Assembly (NCBI RefSeq): GCF_021202945.1
Contig: NZ_JAJOYR010000002.1
Location: 484,112-548,111 of the forward strand
Direction: 5' to 3'
Length of the DNA stretch: 64,000 nucleotides
From: Stenotrophomonas sp. SY1
Lineage (GTDB): Bacteria > Pseudomonadota > Gammaproteobacteria > Xanthomonadales > Xanthomonadaceae
The position numbers and the translations under genes are program-made. The notes beneath the pieces were generated by a model, which saw only the letters and a list, made by a program, of their open reading frames with translations, was not told where the DNA came from and made no database searches. Every line of letters begins with the position of its first letter. The first letter of the stretch is position 1. Below are positions 57,336 to 64,000 of the stretch, piece after piece.

Positions 57336-59170
57336 CGCGCCACCTCATTGCGCTCGACCGTGCGCAGCACCGTCTCGGTGAAGGAGTTGATCGACACGTA
57401 GCGGGCAAAGAAATGCCGCAGTACCGCGCCCATCAGATACGCACCGCTGCCTTCGAAAGCGTTCTCCTCGCACGTCAGAGTGATCTCAAGTCCGCGACCG
57501 AAGGTGATCGGGCCAGGTACCGGAATACGCCGCACGATCGGCTGCGCGCGTACCGACTTGAGTCCTTCCAGTTGCCGCTGTGCGCCGGCGTCGTGCGCGT
57601 CGCAGTACAGCGACAGCATTTCGCGCAGCGCGTTGGCACCGCGCTCGTCGCCATCCTCGAACAGCGACAGGTAATTCAGCTGGAGATGGCTCAACAGCTT
57701 CCACGCGCTCTCCCCGCTATCACCGGCGGCACGTGGTCGCGTCGGACCGGCCACACAGCGCACCGATGCCACCGGCGCGCCATTGTCCATCTGGAAGTCG
57801 CTCTGGCCCTTGCCCACCGGCATCTGCAACGGCAGGTCGCGGTTGCTGCACAGCAGTTCCAGGCCAAGCTGGCGCAGGCGGCTGGGATAGATGCTGTCGT
57901 GCGCATCCACCAGGCTGACGAACAGCTCGCTGCCGACATAACTTGAACGCGCGCCCTGGCGGCGCTGCCGCGCCGACAGTTGTCGTGGCTCCCGGCGCAA
58001 CGTGTAGTACGCCGCATGACTGTCGTGCCAGGTGCGCGCATTGCCGCCATAGAACGGTTCAAAGCGCTGCTCCGGCTCCTGGCTGTCACCAAAGCCTTCC
58101 ACCCGGCTGACGCTGTGTATCTCGAAATCCACCGGACGCGTGCGGTCGGCCAGCACGTGGTACTCATGCCGCCCCGGCTCAAGGTGGATGCGGTCGGCAC
58201 GGCGGGTGAACAGATTGATCGCAGGCGTGCAGAACAGGCGGAAGTTCTCCGCCGATACCGCGCTCTGCAAACTCGCCACGCTGCGGTCCAGCAGCACCAC
58301 GATCTCGAACACCTGCCCGGACACACGCTGCAAGCTGCGACGCAGGCCATTGAACTGCACGAACAGGAACCGCTCCGGGCAGGCGAAGTATTCCTGCAAC
58401 AAACGATAGCCACCGAACGAGCGGCCGTCGTAGGGCAGCATCGCCTGTGCATCGTCAAAGCCGCATTCGCGCAAGCTGTCCGGCCCGTGCCAGGGCGAGG
58501 TCACGCCGGAGCCACGCACCTGCCAGGCCACCGCGTTGCCCAGCAGTTGTTCGTACAGACGATTGGCCGCCTCGCCACCGGCAAGAAACAGCGGCAGCGT
58601 GTCCAACGTCAGATCCTGCACTGGCACGCCGGCCTGGCATTCAAACCGCAGCCGCAGGCCAGCGCGCACCGTGGCGCCTGCCGGCAGCGCGATGTCCGCC
58701 GCAGCGAGCGCTGCCGGGCTCTCGAAATACTTGGCCTCCACCAGCGACAGCGGCCACAGCGTGACCTCATGCGCGGTGCGGTACTCGCAGGCGGTGCGCT
58801 CTTCGGCGCCGATCTGCCCGCGCAGCGCGCTGTGCCGGGGCACGCGATGCCCGGCCGCAAGGTTGGCGCCCTTCGGGTCCGGCTGCATCTGCACCACCGC
58901 CATCGATGGCAGCGGAGCCAGGAAATTGGGGTAGATCATTTCCAGCAGGTGCTGGGTGAACACCGGGTACTGCGCTTCAAGCTTGAGCTGCACGCGCGCG
59001 GTCAGGAACGCAAAGCCTTCCAACAGGCGTTCGACATACGGATCGGCGCACTCGATGCCGTCCATACCCAGCCGGCCGGCAATCTTGGGGAACTCACGCG
59101 CGAACTCGGCGCCCATCTCGCGCACATGTTGCAACTCGCGGTTGTAGTGACGCAGCAGCCGCGGGTCCAT
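57299..59170 (-). CDS. tssF: Type VI secretion baseplate subunit TssF
   Basis: A 623-residue TssF (MDPRLLRHYNRELQHVREMGAEFAREFPKIAGRLGMDGIECADPYVERLLEGFAFLTARVQLKLE). It has YFACPERFLFVQF, FSRRADRIHL-like FTRRADRIHLEP and the C-terminal FEGSGAYLMGAVLRHFFARYVSINSFTETVL. It is the largest wedge protein of the baseplate. The ATG overlaps the tssE stop (TGATG). Confidence 0.95.
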   Translation of the reverse strand: MDPRLLRHYNRELQHVREMGAEFAREFPKIAGRLGMDGIECADPYVERLLEGFAFLTARVQLKLEAQYPVFTQHLLEMIYPNFLAPLPSMAVVQMQPDPKGANLAAGHRVPRHSALRGQIGAEERTACEYRTAHEVTLWPLSLVEAKYFESPAALAAADIALPAGATVRAGLRLRFECQAGVPVQDLTLDTLPLFLAGGEAANRLYEQLLGNAVAWQVRGSGVTSPWHGPDSLRECGFDDAQAMLPYDGRSFGGYRLLQEYFACPERFLFVQFNGLRRSLQRVSGQVFEIVVLLDRSVASLQSAVSAENFRLFCTPAINLFTRRADRIHLEPGRHEYHVLADRTRPVDFEIHSVSRVEGFGDSQEPEQRFEPFYGGNARTWHDSHAAYYTLRREPRQLSARQRRQGARSSYVGSELFVSLVDAHDSIYPSRLRQLGLELLCSNRDLPLQMPVGKGQSDFQMDNGAPVASVRCVAGPTRPRAAGDSGESAWKLLSHLQLNYLSLFEDGDERGANALREMLSLYCDAHDAGAQRQLEGLKSVRAQPIVRRIPVPGPITFGRGLEITLTCEENAFEGSGAYLMGAVLRHFFARYVSINSFTETVLRTVERNEVARWTARPGALATL

Positions 59171-59673
59171 CACAGATACCCCTCGACCAGATCAAGCTTG
59201 CCTGTTTCCAGATCGACCTCGGTCTTGAGATAGAGCGCCAACGGAATGGGCTGGGCCCACATGTCCGAACGTATCTCGAACACCAATGACTTGCGGTCCA
59301 TGCGCTCGGCGTGTGCGTGCACGGTCACCTGCAAGGTGCTGGCGATCAGGCGCGGCTCATAGGCCAGGATCGCCGCGCGCAGGCGTTGTTGCAGCTGGCT
59401 CACGTCCAGCCCGGCCAGCTCCAGCCCGGTCAGGTCGGGAATGCCATAGTTGACCACCGACGCGGCCACTTCCGGGAATGCTGCAAGCTTCTGCTCATTG
59501 TCCATCTGCACGCAGTTGAGCAGCCAGGACAGATCGCGGCTGACGCACTCACGCAGGCGGCTGGGCGAGATCACGCGCTGGTCGCGGCCTTCAGCGGCAC
59601 GCTGCGGCTCTTCGTCGGTAAGCCGGTCCAGCAACGAGGGTTGCAGGCGTTCGGTGGTGGTCAGCTCGGCCAT
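59170..59673 (-). CDS. tssE: Type VI secretion baseplate subunit TssE
   Basis: A 167-residue gp25-like protein. The conserved segment is LRECVSRDLSWLLNC, followed by SVVNYGIPDLTGLELAG and the gp25 core (LRAAILAYEPRLIASTLQVTVHAH, IRSDMWAQPIPLALYLKTEVDLETG). The 12-base gap after tagJ and overlap with tssF fit one operon. Confidence 0.94.
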   Translation of the reverse strand: MAELTTTERLQPSLLDRLTDEEPQRAAEGRDQRVISPSRLRECVSRDLSWLLNCVQMDNEQKLAAFPEVAASVVNYGIPDLTGLELAGLDVSQLQQRLRAAILAYEPRLIASTLQVTVHAHAERMDRKSLVFEIRSDMWAQPIPLALYLKTEVDLETGKLDLVEGYL

Positions 59674-59685
59674 CGGCGGCCACCG

Positions 59686-60510
59686 TCACGCCGCAGCGTC
59701 AAACGTGATGACGCGCGTGTTCAACAACGCATGCTCGCCGCCATCGGTGGCAAACATGCGCTGCCCGACGCCATGCCCGGCGTCGTCCCATTCGGTGCGC
59801 CGGGCCAGTTTCAGCGCGTCCTCGCCAGCGCCTTCACTGCCGGGATAGCGCACCGGAAGGAAGACAACCGTCTGCGCACCGTTGGCCCAGACCAGTTCGC
59901 CAGGCAGCCACACCGTGTCGCGCAGATCACCAGGCGCATCGATGCGCAACTCACGCAGCTGCGCCATCGGCACCCACGCATAGCCGCTGTGACTGATCAC
60001 TTCCAGGCAGGGCCCAAAACGTGAATCGGCGTCGCCCAGCCAGTCAAATGCAGTTCCGTCGAGCGTGCCCGGCACCGCCGGCGCCTGCTCCAGCGCCTGC
60101 TCTCGCAACGCGGCGGCGGCATCCGGTTGGCCTTGCTGTTCGAGTTGCAGCGCCTGCAACAACAGCGCCAACCACGGCTCCGGCGAGCCCAGCACATGCG
60201 GCAGATTCTGCCCGGCGAACACCGCTGCACGCTCGTCTTCGGCACGCAGCAGCACCTCGCACGTGGTGGCAAGCAAGGCCAGGCTCGGGTCCAGCTGTAC
60301 CGCCGTACGCAGTTGCTCGCCCGCCCGGCCCCATTGCCCGAGCACGGCCAGCATCTGGAACATGAACACCCGCTCGTTGGCATCGCCCGGCGCTGACCGC
60401 ACGCGTGCGGTCAGCGCCTGCAATGCCTGATCCAACTGCCCGGCACGCAACAGCGCAGCCGCCTCGTTGGCGGTTGTGGCAACCGGGCCGGAAGTCAGTT
60501 GGATGCTCAT
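59686..60510 (-). CDS. tagJ: Type VI secretion accessory protein TagJ (ImpE)
   Basis: A 274-residue ImpE/TagJ protein. A TPR-like N-terminal half (EAAALLRAGQLDQALQALTARVRSAPGDANERVFMFQMLAVLGQW) precedes the ImpE domain (FDWLGDADSRFGPCLEVISHSGYAWVPMAQLRELRIDAPGDLRDTVWLP). TagJ binds TssB and helps ClpV recognise sheaths in some systems. It follows hcp by five bases. Confidence 0.93.
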   Translation of the reverse strand: MSIQLTSGPVATTANEAAALLRAGQLDQALQALTARVRSAPGDANERVFMFQMLAVLGQWGRAGEQLRTAVQLDPSLALLATTCEVLLRAEDERAAVFAGQNLPHVLGSPEPWLALLLQALQLEQQGQPDAAAALREQALEQAPAVPGTLDGTAFDWLGDADSRFGPCLEVISHSGYAWVPMAQLRELRIDAPGDLRDTVWLPGELVWANGAQTVVFLPVRYPGSEGAGEDALKLARRTEWDDAGHGVGQRMFATDGGEHALLNTRVITFDAAA

Positions 60511-60515
60511 GCCGA

Positions 60516-61019
60516 TCAGGGCGCCTTGGCCACGGCCTGCATGTCGTACGTGAAGGTCTTCTGACCACCATCGGCCTTGCCGTCCGGAGTCTGCGGCTGG
60601 AACCCGTACTGGAACTTGCCGAAGTGCAACGTGATGTTCTCGGTCAGGCGATCTTCGCCACCGGAACCGCCGGTCGACACCGAGGTGACGAGTACACCGT
60701 TGGACAGGTGGATGACCACGTAGTCGGTCTGCTCACCGGTTGCGTTGGTCACGTACAGCCACGCCTCTTCCAGGCGCGCACCGGTACAGGCGGCCTGCAG
60801 GATGGCGTTGGAGCTCTTGTCCACGTACTTGGTGAGCGAAATGTCCTGGATGTGCGCCTTGCCACCGGAGCTGACACCGCCGCTGTGCAGGTCGCCGCTG
60901 TTGCTGACACCCCAGGACCAGGCAAGCACCGGGATCTCGCCCTTGTGCTTGGCGTGGGTGGAGCCACCTTCGATGGTGACCGAGCCACCCTTGAACTTCA
61001 GATGCATGTCAAAAGCCAT
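60516..61019 (-). CDS. hcp: Type VI secretion tube protein Hcp (TssD)
   Basis: A 167-residue Hcp (FDMHLKFKGGSVTIEGGSTHAKHKGEIPVLAWSWG..., GKAHIQDISLTKYVDKSSNAIL). It forms the hexameric inner tube that carries VgrG and effectors. GGAG stands seven bases before the ATG. An 86-base gap separates it from tssC; I see no clear promoter there. No fused toxin domain. Confidence 0.96.
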   Translation of the reverse strand: MAFDMHLKFKGGSVTIEGGSTHAKHKGEIPVLAWSWGVSNSGDLHSGGVSSGGKAHIQDISLTKYVDKSSNAILQAACTGARLEEAWLYVTNATGEQTDYVVIHLSNGVLVTSVSTGGSGGEDRLTENITLHFGKFQYGFQPQTPDGKADGGQKTFTYDMQAVAKAP

Positions 61020-61105
61020 GGAACAACTCCTTCAAGTTTGGAAATACACAAGCAGACGGAAAGCACCGGCCACCTCGGGGCGGCCGGCATATCTGGAACC
61101 GTGGA

Positions 61106-62596
61106 TCAGGCCTTGGCCTGTGACGGCAGGCGCGACACCAGCCGCAACGAAACCGTCAGCCCTTCCAGTTGGTAATGCGGCTTGAGGAAGAACTTGGAGG
61201 TGTAGTAACCCGGCGCACCTTCCACTTCCTCCACCACCACTTCAGCCGCTGCCAGCGGATGGCTGGCCTTGTACTCCTCGCTGGAGTTGGCCGGATCGCC
61301 ATCGACGTAGTTGAGAATCCACTTGCCCAACCACGTCTGCATCTGCTCACGGCTGGAGAACGAGCCGATCTTGTCGCGCACGATGCACTTGAGGTAATGC
61401 GCGAAGCGGTTGCAGGCAAACATGTACGGCAGGCGCGCAGCCAACGCAGCGTTGGCGGTGGCTTCCGGGTTGTCGTACTCGGCCGGCTTGTTCAGGGACT
61501 GCGCGCTGATGAAAGCGGCCATGTCCGAGTTCTTGCGATGCACCAGCGGCATCAGGCCCATCTTGTCCAGCTCCGCCGAACGACGGTCGGTGATGGCCAC
61601 TTCGGTCGGGCACTTCATGTCCACGCCGCCGTCGTCGGTGGGGAAGGTATGCGTGGGCAGGCCCTCCACCGCGCCACCGGACTCGATGCCACGGATGCGC
61701 GAGCACCAACCGTACTGCTTGAACGAACGGTTGATGTTCACTGCCATCGCATAGGCCGCGTTCTGCCAGGTGTACTTGGACGAATCGGCACCGGCGGTGT
61801 CTTCTTCGAAATCGAACTCGTCCACCGGGTTGGTGTCGGCGCCGTACGGCAGGCGCGAAAGCGTGCGCGGCATTGCCAGGCCGATGTACTTGGAGTCGTC
61901 CGAATCGCGCAGCGAACGCCAAGCCGCGTAGTCGGGCGTGGAGAAGATCTTGGCCAGGTCACGCGGATTGGCCAGCTCATTCCAGCTGTCCATGCCCATC
62001 AGCTTCGGCGCGGCGGCAGCAATGAACGGAGCGTGCGCGGCCGAAGCAACCTGCGCGATGCCGGCCAGCAGTTCCACGTCGGGCGGGCTGTTGTCGAAGT
62101 AGTAATCACCAACCAGACAGCCATAAGGCTCACCGCCCAGCTGGCCGTATTCCTGCTCGTACACCTTCTTGAAGATCGGGCTCTGGTCCCACGCCGTGCC
62201 CTTGTAGCGCTTGAGCGTCTTGCCCAGCTCCTTCTTGGAGATGTTCAACACACGCACCTTGAGCTGGGTGTCGGTCTCGGTGTTGTTGACCAGGTAGTGC
62301 AGGCCACGCCAGGCGCTTTCCAGCTGCTGGAACTCGGCCTGGTGCATGATCACGTTGAGCTGCTCGGTGAGCTTCTTGTCGATCTCGGCGATGTAGGCCT
62401 TCAGCGTCTGCGACACATCATCGCCAACGATGTCGGCGCGGCTGAGCACCTGCTCGGCCAGGGTGCGCACGGCCGAGGTGACTTCTTCCTTCGCGCGCTC
62501 GCTCTTCGGCTTGAATTCCCTGCTCAGAAGCGCGGCAAAATCGCCTTCTTCCAGCGTGGCAACGCTGCCGGTTTCAGCCAGTTGTTCGGTGCTCAT
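61106..62596 (-). CDS. tssC: Type VI secretion contractile sheath large subunit TssC
   Basis: A 496-residue sheath protein (EVTSAVRTLAEQVLS..., EFQQLESAWRGLHYLVNNTETD, KVYEQEYGQLGGEPYGCLVGDYYFD). The C-terminus carries LTDRRSAELDKMGLMPLVH-like motifs and FACNRFAHYLKCIVRDKIGSF. It pairs with TssB to build the contractile sheath. AGGAG stands six bases before the ATG, and only a few bases separate it from tssB. Confidence 0.97.
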   Translation of the reverse strand: MSTEQLAETGSVATLEEGDFAALLSREFKPKSERAKEEVTSAVRTLAEQVLSRADIVGDDVSQTLKAYIAEIDKKLTEQLNVIMHQAEFQQLESAWRGLHYLVNNTETDTQLKVRVLNISKKELGKTLKRYKGTAWDQSPIFKKVYEQEYGQLGGEPYGCLVGDYYFDNSPPDVELLAGIAQVASAAHAPFIAAAAPKLMGMDSWNELANPRDLAKIFSTPDYAAWRSLRDSDDSKYIGLAMPRTLSRLPYGADTNPVDEFDFEEDTAGADSSKYTWQNAAYAMAVNINRSFKQYGWCSRIRGIESGGAVEGLPTHTFPTDDGGVDMKCPTEVAITDRRSAELDKMGLMPLVHRKNSDMAAFISAQSLNKPAEYDNPEATANAALAARLPYMFACNRFAHYLKCIVRDKIGSFSSREQMQTWLGKWILNYVDGDPANSSEEYKASHPLAAAEVVVEEVEGAPGYYTSKFFLKPHYQLEGLTVSLRLVSRLPSQAKA

Positions 62597-62599
62597 GAC

Positions 62600-63106
62600 T
62601 TACTCCTGTTCCGGCGCGTCGGGCTTGGGTGCGGATGCCAGCGCCTGCAACAGCGCCGGATCGCGCATCACCTGTGCGATCAGTTCCTCGGCGCCGGCCT
62701 TGCCGTCCATGTAGGTGTCCAGATTGGCCAGCGCGGTGCGTGCTTCCAGCAGCTTGGCCAACGGCGCCACCTTGCGGGCAACGGCCGCAGGCGAGAAGTC
62801 GTCCATGCTTTCAAAGGTGATATCGACGTTGAGGCTGCCCTCACCGGTCAGCGTGTTGGGCACCGAGAACGCTGCGCGTGGGCGCATCGACTGCAGGCGG
62901 CTGTCGAAGTTGTCCACGTCGATCTCGAGCGCCTTGCGCTCTTCCAGTGCCGGCAACTCGCCCGCATTGGCACCGGACAGGTCGGACATGACACCCATCA
63001 CGAACGGCAGCTGCACTTTCTTCTGTGCGCCGTACAACTCAACGTCGTATTCGATCTGCACGCGTGGTGCGCGATTGCGCGCTATGAATTTCTGGCTGTT
63101 TGCCAT
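62600..63106 (-). CDS. tssB: Type VI secretion contractile sheath small subunit TssB
   Basis: A 168-residue sheath protein (SQKFIARNRAPRVQIEYDVELYGAQKKVQLPFVMGVMSDLSG, LEERKALEIDVDNFDSRLQSMRPR, LLEARTALANLDTYMDGK). The ATG at 63106 has GGAGG six bases upstream and gives the family length; the frame runs 74 codons further up through the promoter region. It is the first gene of the minus-strand T6SS run. Confidence 0.96.
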   Translation of the reverse strand: MANSQKFIARNRAPRVQIEYDVELYGAQKKVQLPFVMGVMSDLSGANAGELPALEERKALEIDVDNFDSRLQSMRPRAAFSVPNTLTGEGSLNVDITFESMDDFSPAAVARKVAPLAKLLEARTALANLDTYMDGKAGAEELIAQVMRDPALLQALASAPKPDAPEQE

Positions 63107-63429
63107 GGTTGGCCTCCGGTTTGAGCATCCAGGTCCGGCGCGAAGGCGCCTGCCGATGACATGCCGGCACTGCTGCAGCCACGTCTTCGTCCTGCCCCCC
63201 CGCCATGCGCGATGCGCTGCCGGTGATTGAATCGCGCATCGCCACCCGATCCATTCGGCATATCGCCGCAGCATCGGGTTTCGATGTCGCTGAAGTCTAG
63301 GAACGCGCAGGCATCGCGCACGCGACAATTCGTCTCAGCTGCTCAACATCATTTTTTGTGACCGAGTCGTGATGTTCTATTCCTGCTTTCCACGGTTTTT
63401 GTATATGACAGGCCCCGAACTGTGGGCCG
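63107..63429. other. Divergent intergenic region between tssB and the AraC-type gene
   Basis: About 323 bases with no gene. It carries one copy of the repeated T6SS element (63324-63340) and is AT-richer toward the regulator (ATTTTTTG near 63350, TTTTTGTATATGAC near 63396). It must hold the promoters of both divergent genes. Confidence 0.6.
63324..63340 (-). promoter_or_regulatory. Repeated T6SS cis-element, copy upstream of tssB
   Basis: On the minus strand this reads AGCTGAGACGAATTGTC, about 218 bases before the tssB start. It shares 14 or more positions with the copies upstream of vgrG and tssK. Confidence 0.62.
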
Positions 63430-63873
63430 ATGCTCACCTCAATGCGCAACGCCTTTGCTGCCTCCGTGGCCGGCCCGCTGGCTGCTGACCTTCGCTCCAC
63501 GCACGCATGCCGCACCGCTGCATCCTTCAAGCAGGATGCAGTGGTGACGGAAGAAGAGTGGATGAGCTGCGTGCTCGATTACATCGACGTGCACCTTGGC
63601 GAATGCGAGCTTGACGAACGCATGATTCGCGAGCGATTCAATCTTTCGCGCGCCACGTTGTACCGCCGTTTCCAGCTGCTTGGCGGCGTATCCAACTACA
63701 TCCGCGAGCGGCGTCTGCAGCTTGCATACCGGCATCTGCAACGCGATCCGACGTGCAGCCTCACCTGGTTGCTGTACGAAGTTGGCTTTGCATCCGAGCG
63801 TCAATTCCAGCGATCGTTCCAGGCACGCTTCGGCATGTCACCAGCACACTGGCGGCGCAGCTGCCGTTCGTAA
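63430..63873 (+). CDS. AraC-family transcriptional regulator, short
   Basis: A 147-residue protein whose last 100 residues are an AraC/XylS DNA-binding domain with two helix-turn-helices (DERMIRERFNLSRATLYRRFQLLGG and LTWLLYEVGFASERQFQRSFQARFGMSPAHWRR). The N-terminus is too short for a ligand-binding domain. It is divergent from tssB, so it may control the T6SS; that is inferred from position. Bases 63874-64000 after it hold nothing I can support. Confidence 0.85.
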   Translation: MLTSMRNAFAASVAGPLAADLRSTHACRTAASFKQDAVVTEEEWMSCVLDYIDVHLGECELDERMIRERFNLSRATLYRRFQLLGGVSNYIRERRLQLAYRHLQRDPTCSLTWLLYEVGFASERQFQRSFQARFGMSPAHWRRSCRS

Positions 63874-64000
63874 GAGCGCGCGAAGGAATCAGCCGCTGCC
63901 GTGGTCGCGGTGTTACGAGGTCGGCGATGATCTTTCTCTGCTCGTGACAGGGCGATGACCGCCCTGCCCGTCAAGGCATCACACGATCACACGCACACCG

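Noticed and set aside
61169..63124. Plus-strand open frame of 651 codons opposite tssC and tssB
   Set aside because: Antisense shadow of two highly conserved sheath genes; no start context or domain.

Overview
The window reads as chromosome of a high-GC gammaproteobacterium of the Xanthomonadaceae, most likely Stenotrophomonas or a close relative. Three things support this: the kdsD-kdsC-lptCAB-rpoN-hpf-ptsN-hprK-rapZ-ptsH-ptsI-mgtE order, the pilT/pilU-yggS-proC neighbourhood, and several GTAG-headed palindromic repeats of the SMAG type (Stenotrophomonas maltophilia GTAG repeats). No tRNA, rRNA, CRISPR array or insertion sequence was recognised.

Bases 1-10670 (+ strand) form one dense housekeeping block. 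It holds the end of kdsD, KDO phosphatase, the LptC/LptA/LptB lipopolysaccharide export genes, sigma-54, hibernation factor, a phosphotransferase phosphorelay (EIIA-Ntr, HPr kinase, RapZ, mannose-type EIIA, HPr, enzyme I) and the magnesium channel MgtE. Many of these genes overlap by ATGA or TAATG, so translation is probably coupled. Bases 10671-20812 hold an NnrS-like membrane protein, a small zinc ribbon protein, the pyrB-ruvX-yqgE cluster, a 3-methyladenine glycosylase, a membrane protein, pilU and pilT, a PLP-binding protein, proC and a DUF4426-like lipoprotein, with palindromic repeats between them.

Bases 21093-26164 are accessory and less familiar. They hold an ABC-ATPase fused to a dual-specificity-type phosphatase and carrying an in-frame 33-bp tandem duplication, a small partner protein, and a translationally coupled pair of a lipoprotein serine esterase and a DUF4105 membrane protein.

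Bases 26440-63106 (- strand, transcribed right to left) are a complete-looking type VI secretion locus: tssB-tssC-hcp-tagJ-tssE-tssF-tssG-tssH, two small cargo-like genes of lower GC, PAAR, vgrG, a DUF6931 gene, tagH (FHA), tssK, tssL (DotU-OmpA), tssM, tagF, a PP2C phosphatase, a Ser/Thr kinase with a formylglycine-enzyme-like domain, a small membrane protein and, at the far end, tssA. A two-partner secretion pair (tpsB, and tpsA of 2326 codons) sits between the kinase block and tssA. No tssJ is visible. A 16-base element close to TGAGACRAATTGTCGG recurs upstream of tssB, PAAR, vgrG and tssK and was seen nowhere else in the window. It is a strong candidate for the shared promoter or operator of the locus. 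An AraC-type regulator is encoded divergently from tssB at the right edge.
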